Below, piece after piece: positions 9,272 to 16,651 of a DNA stretch of 64,000 nucleotides (position 1 is the first letter of the stretch; each line of letters begins with the position of its first letter). Made by a program: the position numbers and the translations under genes. The notes below the pieces were generated by a model. It saw only the letters and a program-made list of their open reading frames with translations. It made no database searches and was not told the origin of the DNA. The DNA comes from an uncultured Gammaproteobacteria bacterium. GTDB taxonomy: Bacteria > Pseudomonadota > Gammaproteobacteria > Pseudomonadales > Pseudohongiellaceae. The stretch covers positions 1-64,000 of the forward strand of contig CAILUG010000041.1 in NCBI GenBank assembly GCA_903837345.1, in the 5' to 3' direction.

Positions 9272-10473
9272 GTGTTGCCGCCGGCTTGATCGCCCTGGTC
9301 GTCGAAGATGATGATTTCCAGCGCCGCACCATAATGCGAATGTTGCGCGCCTTGAGTGCACGGGAAGTGCGGGAGTCCAAAAACGGCAAACTGGCGCTGG
9401 AGTCATTTGCCAGTGGCGAGGCAGTGGATCTGGTGATTTGCGATCTGGACATGCCGGAAATGGATGGTATGGAACTGCTCAGGCATCTGGGTCAATCCCA
9501 GAGCGAGGCTTCCGTCATCATTGCCAGTGCACAGGATCGCGCGTTGTTGAACTCGGTGGAAAAAATGGCGCGCGCCTATGGCGTGCGCCTGCTTGGTGTC
9601 ATCGAAAAGCCGGTGACACTTGTAAAAATGGCACAAATGATCGCATTGCGAAATTCATCTTTGGCGCCGCTGGTCAATACGAATGCCACAGCCCCGATCT
9701 TCAGTCTCAAACAGATTTTGCACGGTGTGGAGCAAGGCCAGTTCGAACCCTTTTTCCAGCCCAAAGTGGCGTTGGCAACGGGAAAGGTTTTCGGAGCGGA
9801 AGCATTGGCCCGCTGGCGGCATCCTGAACATGGTTTGGTTGGCCCTGATGCGTTTATTGCGACCCTGGAACAAAGCGGCAATATTGATGTGCTGACCATG
9901 CTGATGCTGGAAAAGTCGGCCAACGCATGCAGTGCCTGGCGTAAGCTTGGCATGGATGTGACAGTGTCGGTGAACCTCTCGCTGGTGGCGTTGTCCGATA
10001 CCATGCTGGCCGAGGGACTCACCCGGGTCGTGCGTGCGTGCGGGCTCGATCCGGTCCATGTGATCCTGGAGATCACCGAAACGGCAGCCATGACCAATGT
10101 TGCGCCTGCCCTGGAAAATCTTGCCCGTCTGCGCATGCGTGGTTTCGGTCTCGCGATAGACGACTACGGCGCCGGCTTTTCCAGCCTGCAACAATTGACG
10201 CGGGTACCGTTCACGGAGCTCAAGATCGACCAGTGTTTTGTGAAAGGCAGCCCGGCCAACCCTTCGTCACGCACCATTGTCGAGTCCAGTGTGGAAATGG
10301 CAGGCCGGCTCGGCATCAAAAGTGTTGCCGAAGGGGTGGAATCGCAATCAGAGTGGGATCTGCTGAAAGCTTCCGGCTGTGATCTGGCCCAAGGCTATTT
10401 TATCGGCAGGCCGATGTCACAAAGTTCGTTTCTGGATTTTTGCGCTGCCGAATGCGAACGAGTTGCTTCATAG
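9268..10473 (+). CDS. Response regulator with EAL c-di-GMP phosphodiesterase domain
   Basis: 401 residues. The N-terminal receiver has the acidic cluster VVEDDD and the phosphoacceptor Asp in LVICDLDMPEMDGMELL. After a short linker comes an EAL domain with GAEALARWRHPEHG, ISL-type core residues, IDDYGAGFSS and SVAEGVES, so the catalytic Glu and the DD metal-binding pair are present and the enzyme is probably active in hydrolysing c-di-GMP. The layout matches RocR-type regulators. The four-base overlap with the upstream kinase indicates a cognate pair. Confidence 0.93.
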   Translation: MSVAAGLIALVVEDDDFQRRTIMRMLRALSAREVRESKNGKLALESFASGEAVDLVICDLDMPEMDGMELLRHLGQSQSEASVIIASAQDRALLNSVEKMARAYGVRLLGVIEKPVTLVKMAQMIALRNSSLAPLVNTNATAPIFSLKQILHGVEQGQFEPFFQPKVALATGKVFGAEALARWRHPEHGLVGPDAFIATLEQSGNIDVLTMLMLEKSANACSAWRKLGMDVTVSVNLSLVALSDTMLAEGLTRVVRACGLDPVHVILEITETAAMTNVAPALENLARLRMRGFGLAIDDYGAGFSSLQQLTRVPFTELKIDQCFVKGSPANPSSRTIVESSVEMAGRLGIKSVAEGVESQSEWDLLKASGCDLAQGYFIGRPMSQSSFLDFCAAECERVAS

Positions 10474-10557
10474 TCAAGCCAACCCCCCGGGCTGTCGTAA
10501 TTACTGTTATTGATGCCAGCCCGCATGACGCGGGCCAATACCAGTCAGGACGCAGAC

Positions 10558-12477
10558 ATGTCCCAAATGTTGACAGCTGTCACGGTCAAGTCACCGGCTG
10601 ACACCGGTGAAGCCATTGCTTCACTGCTGGCCAGCAATGGCCTGATCACCGACAAGCAGTTGCTGCATGCACGCAGGGTCCGCTCCAAACTGGCCCAACC
10701 CAAAACCCTGCTCAACACCATGCTGGATCTGGAGTTTTTCACTACCAGCCAGCTCAATGAAGTGCTCAAGAAAGGCAAGTTGTCGGTGCGTCTGGGTGAT
10801 CTGTTGGTGGAACTGGGCGATATCACCGCCCAGGAACTGGAACAGACCATCCGCATCCAGCGCGAACCACAGAACGCCCACAAGAAGCTGGGCGAAATCA
10901 TGGTGGAACATCGCATCATCCGTGAACAACGGCTGATTGATGTGCTGTCGAATCACCTGGGCTTCATGAATATAGAGCCGGACTTTGCCGCTATCGACAA
11001 GAATCTGCTGGAAAGACTCAGTGTCAACCAGTGTGAGCAACTGGGTTTCATCCCGGTCAAGCGCACTGACCGGTGTGTGATTGTTGCCTGCCTCGACCCC
11101 AACAATCGCGACATCAGGATGCACGCACAAAACCTGCTCAATTCACCGGTGGAACTGGCAATCTGCAGCCATTACGGACTCAAGGCGGCATTGCACAAAT
11201 TCAGGAACAACGGTCCGCTGAAGTCGAACCGCGCCGTCCCCAATGATGATTCGGTGGCGATGCGGATGGTGGCGGAAACCCTGCAGGCAGCGGTGGGCAT
11301 GAAAGCCAGCGACATTCATTTCGAACCATATTCCAAGAGCATGCGCATCCGCTTCCGTACAGATTCCATGCTGTGGGAGTTCAAGGAGATACCCAGTGAA
11401 CTGGCGGTGAGCGTGATCTCGCGCCTGAAAATCCTCAGCAAGGCCAACATTGCCGAACGTCGTCGTCACCAGGACGGCAAGATTGAATACACCGATCCCT
11501 CCAGTGGCCAGATCATCGATGTGCGCTGTTCATTCTATGTGTGCGTGCACGGAGAAAAAGCCTGCTTGCGCCTGCTCAGCCGCCGTACCGAATTGCTCAA
11601 CATCGAACAGATCGGCATGTCGCCGGCAGTGCTGGAGCGTTTCAAATATGAAGCACTGGAAGTGCCGTCCGGCGTGGTGATGATCACCGGGCCCACCGGT
11701 TCCGGCAAAACCACTACGTTGTACAGCTGCGTGGATTTTCTCAACAACGAGGATACCAGCATCATCACGGCGGAAGAGCCGGTTGAATATGTGATTGAAG
11801 GTGTGACCCAGTGTTCGCTCAATCCGAAGATCGACATGACCTTCGCCGAAACCTTGCGGCACATGGTGCGCCAGGATCCTGATGTGATCGTGCTCGGCGA
11901 GATCCGTGACCAGGAATCGGCGGAAGCGGCCATACAGTCGGCTCTCACCGGCCACAAGGTGCTCACTACTTTCCATACCGAAGACACCATAGGCGGGTTG
12001 CTGCGGTTGATGAACATGAACATAGAAACCTTCCTGATTTCTTCGACAGTGGTTTCTGTGCTGGCCCAGCGCCTGCTGAAAAGAGTGTGCCCGCATTGCA
12101 GCAAGCCTTACCGGCCAACACCGCTGGACATGCAGCGCTCCGGTTTGCGCAGCGAAGACCTGCGCATTGCCGGCTTCATGCAGGGGGCCGGTTGTGAAGC
12201 CTGCAAATTCACCGGCTATGGCGGCCGGGTAAGTGTGTTTGAGCTGCTGGTGCTGGATGAGCGGGTAAAAGAAGCCATTCTCAATCGCAAAGCTTCCTAT
12301 GACATCCGCCGTATCAGCATTGAATGTTCAGGGCTGGTCACCTTGCTGGAAGACGGGCTGGAAAAGGCTTCGCGTGGCATGACCACGGTAGCCGAAGTGC
12401 TACGCATGTTGCCGCGTAATGAAAAACCGCGTCCGCTGGCCGAAATACGTCGTTTGTCGAGGAGTACGGATGTCTGA
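10558..12477 (+). CDS. GspE/PilB/MshE-type secretion ATPase
   Basis: A traffic ATPase of about 639 residues that would power type IV pilus or type II secretion assembly at the inner membrane. The N-terminus holds MshEN-like repeats (RLGDLLVELGDITAQELEQTI and KLGEIMVEHRIIREQRLIDVL). The ATPase core has GPTGSGKTTT (Walker A), the Asp/His boxes, VIVLGEIRD (Walker B) and ALTGHKVLTTFHTED. A CPHC...CEAC zinc-binding pair lies near the C-terminus. The ATG at 10558 has AGGA at seven bases; upstream in-frame ATGs at 10510 and 10525 lack one. No other pilus or T2SS gene is in the window. Confidence 0.9.
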   Translation: MSQMLTAVTVKSPADTGEAIASLLASNGLITDKQLLHARRVRSKLAQPKTLLNTMLDLEFFTTSQLNEVLKKGKLSVRLGDLLVELGDITAQELEQTIRIQREPQNAHKKLGEIMVEHRIIREQRLIDVLSNHLGFMNIEPDFAAIDKNLLERLSVNQCEQLGFIPVKRTDRCVIVACLDPNNRDIRMHAQNLLNSPVELAICSHYGLKAALHKFRNNGPLKSNRAVPNDDSVAMRMVAETLQAAVGMKASDIHFEPYSKSMRIRFRTDSMLWEFKEIPSELAVSVISRLKILSKANIAERRRHQDGKIEYTDPSSGQIIDVRCSFYVCVHGEKACLRLLSRRTELLNIEQIGMSPAVLERFKYEALEVPSGVVMITGPTGSGKTTTLYSCVDFLNNEDTSIITAEEPVEYVIEGVTQCSLNPKIDMTFAETLRHMVRQDPDVIVLGEIRDQESAEAAIQSALTGHKVLTTFHTEDTIGGLLRLMNMNIETFLISSTVVSVLAQRLLKRVCPHCSKPYRPTPLDMQRSGLRSEDLRIAGFMQGAGCEACKFTGYGGRVSVFELLVLDERVKEAILNRKASYDIRRISIECSGLVTLLEDGLEKASRGMTTVAEVLRMLPRNEKPRPLAEIRRLSRSTDV

Positions 12478-13297
12478 ATCAATCAAAACCCTGATTGCCA
12501 ATCGGGTGGACAGTGACGGGTTCAAACTGCCCGTGTTCTCGCCGGTGGCAATGGAAATACAGAATGCAATCAATGCAGATGCCGATCTTGCTGCCATCGA
12601 GAGGATGATCCACAAGGATCAGGCGATGGCCGCCGAGATATTACGGCTGGCGAATTCCGCTTTTTTTGCCGGCTTGTCGAAACAGAAAACCATACAGCAG
12701 GCACTCATCAGGCTGGGCCTGAACCGTGTATTCGGCATCGTGATGATGGCGGCGCAGAAACAAGCCTTTCATGCCCGCAATCCTTACCTTAACGAGTTGA
12801 TGGAGTCGCTGTGGCGGCATGCAGCTGCGAGCGCGGCCGGCTGTCGCTGGCTGGCACTGCGCTGTGGTTACCAGGAGCTGGCCGACGATGCATTTCTGGC
12901 TGGACTGTTGCACGATCTCGGTAGTCTGGTGGTGCTGAAGGCCAATGATGAAATCATGAACGGTGAGATCGCAGCTGAAATGACCAGCGATGTCATCAAG
13001 GAAGTGATTGAGTCGCTGCACACCGAATACGGTCATCGGGTGATGGCGGCGTGGGAATTGCCGGCACAATATTACGAAGTGGCGCGGGATCATCACCTTG
13101 AGGATTCCAATTCGTCCAACCAGCTGTTGCACATCGTCAGGCTGGTGGACGCAGTATGTCGCAAGGTGGGCATAGGCATGACCCATGAACCTGAGCTTGC
13201 GCTGGAAGGCTTGCCGGAAGTGAAGCATCTGGGTGTCAAGGATGTATATCTGGCCGAACTGGAAATAGAACTGGAAGACATTGCGCACGAGTTCTGA
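12470..13297 (+). CDS. HDOD domain protein
   Basis: 275 residues, matching the HDOD family of HD-related signalling domains that lack catalytic function in most members. Recognisable segments are LPVFSPVAMEIQNAI near the start, DQAMAAEILRLANSAFFAG, IQQALIRLGLNRVFGIVM and DAFLAGLLHDLGSLVVL, followed by HRVMAAWELP. The start at 12470 is set by GAGGAG five bases upstream and overlaps the ATPase stop by eight bases, so the two genes are coupled. HDOD proteins often regulate motility and chemotaxis, which fits a secretion or pilus ATPase partner. Confidence 0.88.
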   Translation: MSESIKTLIANRVDSDGFKLPVFSPVAMEIQNAINADADLAAIERMIHKDQAMAAEILRLANSAFFAGLSKQKTIQQALIRLGLNRVFGIVMMAAQKQAFHARNPYLNELMESLWRHAAASAAGCRWLALRCGYQELADDAFLAGLLHDLGSLVVLKANDEIMNGEIAAEMTSDVIKEVIESLHTEYGHRVMAAWELPAQYYEVARDHHLEDSNSSNQLLHIVRLVDAVCRKVGIGMTHEPELALEGLPEVKHLGVKDVYLAELEIELEDIAHEF

Positions 13298-13306
13298 GCG
13301 CTCTGG

Positions 13307-13336
13307 TTGACAGTATCGGCGGCCTTGCGGCAACAT
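13307..13336 (+). promoter_or_regulatory. Probable trpL-trpE(G) promoter
   Basis: A perfect -35 TTGACA (13307-13312) is followed after 18 bases by a weak -10 CAACAT (13331-13336). Seven bases later comes A13344 of the leader ATG, which would make the mRNA leaderless. An alternative -10 (TATGCT, 13336) needs an over-long 23-base spacer. Confidence 0.45.
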
Positions 13337-13343
13337 ATGCTTT

Positions 13344-13406
13344 ATGCAAACAACAAATTTCAAGAAACAGTGGTGGTGGCTCGCAACGTCGGGCCGCCTT
13401 GACTGA
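13344..13406 (+). CDS. trpL: trp leader peptide TrpL
   Basis: A 20-codon ORF encoding MQTTNFKKQWWWLATSGRLD and a TGA stop. Codons 10-12 are three consecutive TGG Trp codons at 13371-13379. No Shine-Dalgarno site precedes the ATG. The stretch lies between a promoter-like sequence and a strong terminator hairpin in the leader of anthranilate synthase, so it is the sensor of a ribosome-mediated attenuator: low charged tRNA-Trp stalls the ribosome at the WWW codons. The rhizobial trpL likewise contains a run of Trp codons. Confidence 0.88.
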   Translation: MQTTNFKKQWWWLATSGRLD

Positions 13407-13477
13407 CTCCCGACAGGTGCTGAACTGCGTTCATTGCCTGTCATGCTATTGAGTAAAGAGTTGATAAAAGGCCGCCC
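13388..13477 (+). promoter_or_regulatory. trp attenuator: alternative RNA structures
   Basis: Three mutually competing pairings are visible. GUCGGG (13388-13393) pairs with CCCGAC (13409-13414). GGGCCGCCUU (13391-13400), just after the Trp codons, can pair with AAGGCCGCCC (13468-13477) with one mismatch and would break the terminator, acting as an antiterminator. A separate hairpin pairs GACAGG (13412-13417) with CCUGUC (13437-13442). Confidence 0.7.
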
Positions 13478-13499
13478 CGGCAACGAGGCGGCCTTTTTC
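13466..13499 (+). terminator. trp attenuator terminator
   Basis: An 11-bp perfect stem AAAAGGCCGCC / GGCGGCCTTTT with a ten-base loop and a run of five T at 13494-13498. It lies 128 bases before the trpE(G) ATG. It may also end transcription arriving from the HDOD gene. Confidence 0.92.
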
Positions 13500-13626
13500 A
13501 TGTCTGTGTGAATTGGCCGTCTGCTAGAAATTGGCGCTGTTGAGGGGCAACAGCTTCGAACGCCACAGGCGCGCTCATGTCCGTGTGATTGAGCCGCCTG
13601 CGAATGAATATCCAGCAGGAGGACAT

Positions 13627-15816
13627 ATGCAATCCATCAAGACCCATGCTTACCACACCAGCGGCGGGCTCAGCATTCACCGCGCCAGTGTTGATGTTGA
13701 CTATGCGCACGCCACTACTGAGCTGATCGCGGCACTCGATTCACAACCCGGAGTGCTGCTTGGCTCCGGCTGTGAAGTGCCGGGGCGTTATACCCGCTGG
13801 GATCTGGGCTTCTCGGCGCCGCCATTGCGGCTGTCTGCCACCGGCAGGACGGTTACCTTCGAAGCACTGAATGCGCGCGGCCAGGTGCTGCTGCGTTTGC
13901 TGATGCCGGCACTTGCCAATAACCGGGATTTCACTGATTTGCAGGTGACTGTGGATCGTTTGGGTTTGCGGATCGCTGCGGCCGAGCCGGTGGTGCTGGA
14001 AGAGGAACGCACGCGCCAGCGCAGTGTGTTTACGCTGTTGCGCGTCTTGTTGAACCTGTTTCGCAGCTCTGAAGATCCGTATCTGGGGCTATACGGGGCT
14101 TTTGGCTATGAACTGGCTTTCCAGTTTGAAGCGCCGCGTCTGCACCTGGTGCGTGACGGCAACCAGCGCGATCTGGTGCTGTACCTGCCGGATACCCTGT
14201 TGGTGGTTGATCACCAGCGTGAAACTGCCCAGCAGCTGTATTACGATTTCACATTTACGCTCAATGGTGAAGAAGCTAGCACCCGTCATCTGCCGCGTTC
14301 GGTGCAGGGTGATAATTTCCGGCTGTCACCGGCAGCGGGTACAGCGGTTGATTGTGATCATGTGCCGGGCGAATATGCGCAAACTGTCAGCAAGGCGCTG
14401 CAATATTTTGCGCGCGGGGATCTGTTTGAGGCGGTCCCCGGCCAGATTTTTTCAGCTGCCTGCCAGGATGCCCCTTCGCAGATCTTCCGGCGCTTGCAAC
14501 GGCAGAATCCGGCGCCCTACGGCGCGCTGATGAATCTGGGCCGGCAGGAATATCTGGTGGCTGCTTCTCCTGAAATGTATGTGCGGGTGGAGGGAGCACG
14601 CGTTGAAACCTGTCCAATCTCCGGCACCATCGCACGCGGACGCGATGCCATCGAAGATGCGGAAAATATCCGCACCCTGCTAAATTCCGCCAAGGACGCC
14701 GCCGAGTTGTCGATGTGCACCGATGTTGATCGCAATGACAAGGCCAGAGTGTGCGTGCCTGGCTCGGTCAATGTGATAGGTCGCCGGCAGATCGAGTTGT
14801 ATTCACGGCTGATACATACGGTTGATCATGTCGAGGGTCAACTGAAACCGGAATGCGATGCGATGGATGCTTTCCTGTCACATGCATGGGCTGTGACAGT
14901 AACAGGAGCACCCAAGCTGGCCGCAATCCAGTTTCTGGAAGATCACGAAAAGTCGCCGCGCGCCTGGTATGGCGGAGCCATTGGTTGCTTGCACTTCAAT
15001 GGCAATCTCAACACCGGGCTTACACTGCGCACGATGCAGATTCTCGATGGCATCGCCAAAGTGCGGGCAGGCGCCACCCTGCTGTTTGATTCCGAGCCGG
15101 TGGCAGAAGAAGCAGAGACGCGGTTGAAAGCCTCGGCACTGTTGCGCGCATTGCAACCGGAAATTCCACGCGCAATGGCCAATGAAAAGCCGCCAAATCC
15201 GTCCCTTGTCAGTCAGCCGCCGCTGCAAATCCTGATGGTGGATCACCAGGATTCCTTTGTGCACACACTGTCTTCCTACCTGCAGGAAAGCGGAGCCCAT
15301 GTGCGCACTGTGCGGCCGCAGGGTGTGGCGGCGCAATTGGCAATCGGCAAGCCGGATCTGGTGGTGCTCTCGCCGGGCCCGGGACGCCCGGCAGATTTTC
15401 AGCTTGGCACTACACTGCAACTATGCATGGAGCAGCAGATTCCGGTATTTGGTGTATGTCTTGGTTTGCAAGGCATTGTCGAACATTTTGGCGGCACTCT
15501 GGCCACACTTGCTTGTCCAATGCACGGCAAATCCTCGGCCTTGGTACAGATGGAAGGCTGGATGTTTGAAGGGTTGCAGGATGGTTTACAGGTAGGGCGT
15601 TATCACTCACTGGTGGCAGATCGCGTGCCGGACTGTTTGCAGGTCACCGCGCGCACTGCCGACGGCAATGTGATGGCGGTTGTGCACAAGTCTTTGCCGG
15701 TGGCAGCAGTGCAGTTTCATCCTGAATCGATCCTGAGCTTGCAGGACGATACAGGCAGAACTTTGCTGCGTAATGTGCTGGCCAGTCTGTGCGGGATCAG
15801 AGTCCGATTGACTTGA
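13627..15816 (+). CDS. trpE(G): Bifunctional anthranilate synthase TrpE(G)
   Basis: Makes anthranilate from chorismate and glutamine, the first step of tryptophan synthesis. The 729-residue product fuses a chorismate-binding TrpE domain (about 1-515; motifs GAFGYELAFQFE, GDLFEAVPGQ, ETCPISGTIARGRD, DRNDKARVC, VTGAPK) to a class I glutamine amidotransferase (about 535-729; GVCLGLQGIVEHFGG with the catalytic Cys, AVQFHPESILS with His and Glu). Length and fusion match rhizobial TrpE(G). The ATG has GGAGG five bases upstream; an earlier in-frame start at 13531 is not needed. The trp leader shows Trp, not PABA or phenazine, control. The 3-prime end overlaps the convergent ParA-like gene by 20 bases. 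Confidence 0.96.
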   Translation: MQSIKTHAYHTSGGLSIHRASVDVDYAHATTELIAALDSQPGVLLGSGCEVPGRYTRWDLGFSAPPLRLSATGRTVTFEALNARGQVLLRLLMPALANNRDFTDLQVTVDRLGLRIAAAEPVVLEEERTRQRSVFTLLRVLLNLFRSSEDPYLGLYGAFGYELAFQFEAPRLHLVRDGNQRDLVLYLPDTLLVVDHQRETAQQLYYDFTFTLNGEEASTRHLPRSVQGDNFRLSPAAGTAVDCDHVPGEYAQTVSKALQYFARGDLFEAVPGQIFSAACQDAPSQIFRRLQRQNPAPYGALMNLGRQEYLVAASPEMYVRVEGARVETCPISGTIARGRDAIEDAENIRTLLNSAKDAAELSMCTDVDRNDKARVCVPGSVNVIGRRQIELYSRLIHTVDHVEGQLKPECDAMDAFLSHAWAVTVTGAPKLAAIQFLEDHEKSPRAWYGGAIGCLHFNGNLNTGLTLRTMQILDGIAKVRAGATLLFDSEPVAEEAETRLKASALLRALQPEIPRAMANEKPPNPSLVSQPPLQILMVDHQDSFVHTLSSYLQESGAHVRTVRPQGVAAQLAIGKPDLVVLSPGPGRPADFQLGTTLQLCMEQQIPVFGVCLGLQGIVEHFGGTLATLACPMHGKSSALVQMEGWMFEGLQDGLQVGRYHSLVADRVPDCLQVTARTADGNVMAVVHKSLPVAAVQFHPESILSLQDDTGRTLLRNVLASLCGIRVRLT

Positions 15817-16492
15817 ACTCCTTGTACGCATGATCCAGCCACATCTTGACGCGCTGGCGTTCGAGCAGGCCAAGGCCGTTGACTGCATCAGGGTCCTTGT
15901 TTTTTGCAGCCCAGAAACTGTAGCTCATGCTGTCGATTTTTGTCATCGCAGGAGCATGCAGGCGCTTGAGGGTTATGAACTTCGCGCCTGCTGCCAGCGC
16001 GCGCTCCTTGATTCCGGATTTTTCCAGGATGGTGAAATTGTCATCACGCAGCTGGTTGAGCACAATAATGTAGTTCAGGCGCGTGCCGTATTTGTCGAGC
16101 AATTTGCCAAGCAGATCCACACTGTCTTTGCCTGAGTCCATCACATTCCAGTAGCAGAGGTTGATGCCCAGCTCGGCAGCCAGCTCAAGCACGCCCGATT
16201 CATCAATCCAGCGTGCAAGCGGTTCGAAGGTTTGCGCTGCCAGATCAACCAGAATATGTTTTTCCGGCTGGTTGGCAGCAGCTTCCATGATCGCATCCAG
16301 ACTCTGGTAGCTGTCGATGATGGTGGGTGAAGCGAAGCCCGAGTAGTAGCGCATCAGCGCACCGTGCGAGCGGTCAGTGTCAAAGCCGGTGAAGGGCACT
16401 TCATTGTCTATCATGTACTGGGCCAGCAGTCGTGCAACCACTGATTTGCCCACACCGCCCTTTTCACCGCCGATCAAATGGATAGTCGCCAT
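15797..16492 (-). CDS. ParA/MinD-like P-loop ATPase (orphan)
   Basis: 231 residues. The deviant Walker A GGEKGGVGKSVVARLLAQYM is at residues 8-27, with the signature lysine of the MinD/ParA superfamily. TGFDTDRSHG and ILVDLAAQTFEPL follow. No ParB partner and no parS-like repeats lie nearby, so plasmid-type partitioning is not supported. It resembles the stand-alone MobD/CobQ-type nucleotide-binding proteins annotated in proteobacteria. The ATG at 16492 has AGAGGA upstream and begins right at the conserved domain; an in-frame start at 16552 would add a non-conserved tail. Function unknown. Confidence 0.85.
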   Translation of the reverse strand: MATIHLIGGEKGGVGKSVVARLLAQYMIDNEVPFTGFDTDRSHGALMRYYSGFASPTIIDSYQSLDAIMEAAANQPEKHILVDLAAQTFEPLARWIDESGVLELAAELGINLCYWNVMDSGKDSVDLLGKLLDKYGTRLNYIIVLNQLRDDNFTILEKSGIKERALAAGAKFITLKRLHAPAMTKIDSMSYSFWAAKNKDPDAVNGLGLLERQRVKMWLDHAYKEFKSIGL

Positions 16493-16522
16493 CGTGTCCT
16501 CTCGAAAATGCATGCAGATAAT

Positions 16523-16559
16523 CCGGAAATTCTGGTACGGATTGTCACACAATTTCCGG
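16523..16559. repeat. 9-bp inverted repeat CCGGAAATT / AATTTCCGG
   Basis: A perfect 9-bp dyad (16523-16531 and 16551-16559) with a 19-base centre lies upstream of the ParA-like gene. It is flanked by two copies of the palindromic word ATGCATGCA (near 16508 and 16575). There is no T-run, so it is more likely an operator or structured leader than a terminator. Confidence 0.6.
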
Positions 16560-16651
16560 CGAGGCGCCGGGCTTATGCATGCACCAATTGTGGGCGAGGC
16601 GGCTGGCGAAGATTAATTGCAGGCGGGTTTCCGATAACGATCAGCAACGCA

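Noticed and set aside
13627-15816. PhzE or PabAB-type synthase instead of anthranilate synthase
   Set aside because: The Trp-codon leader and attenuator show tryptophan control, and no phenazine or folate genes adjoin.
15797-16492. Plasmid or chromosome partition locus
   Set aside because: No ParB and no centromere-like repeat array are present beside the ParA-like gene.
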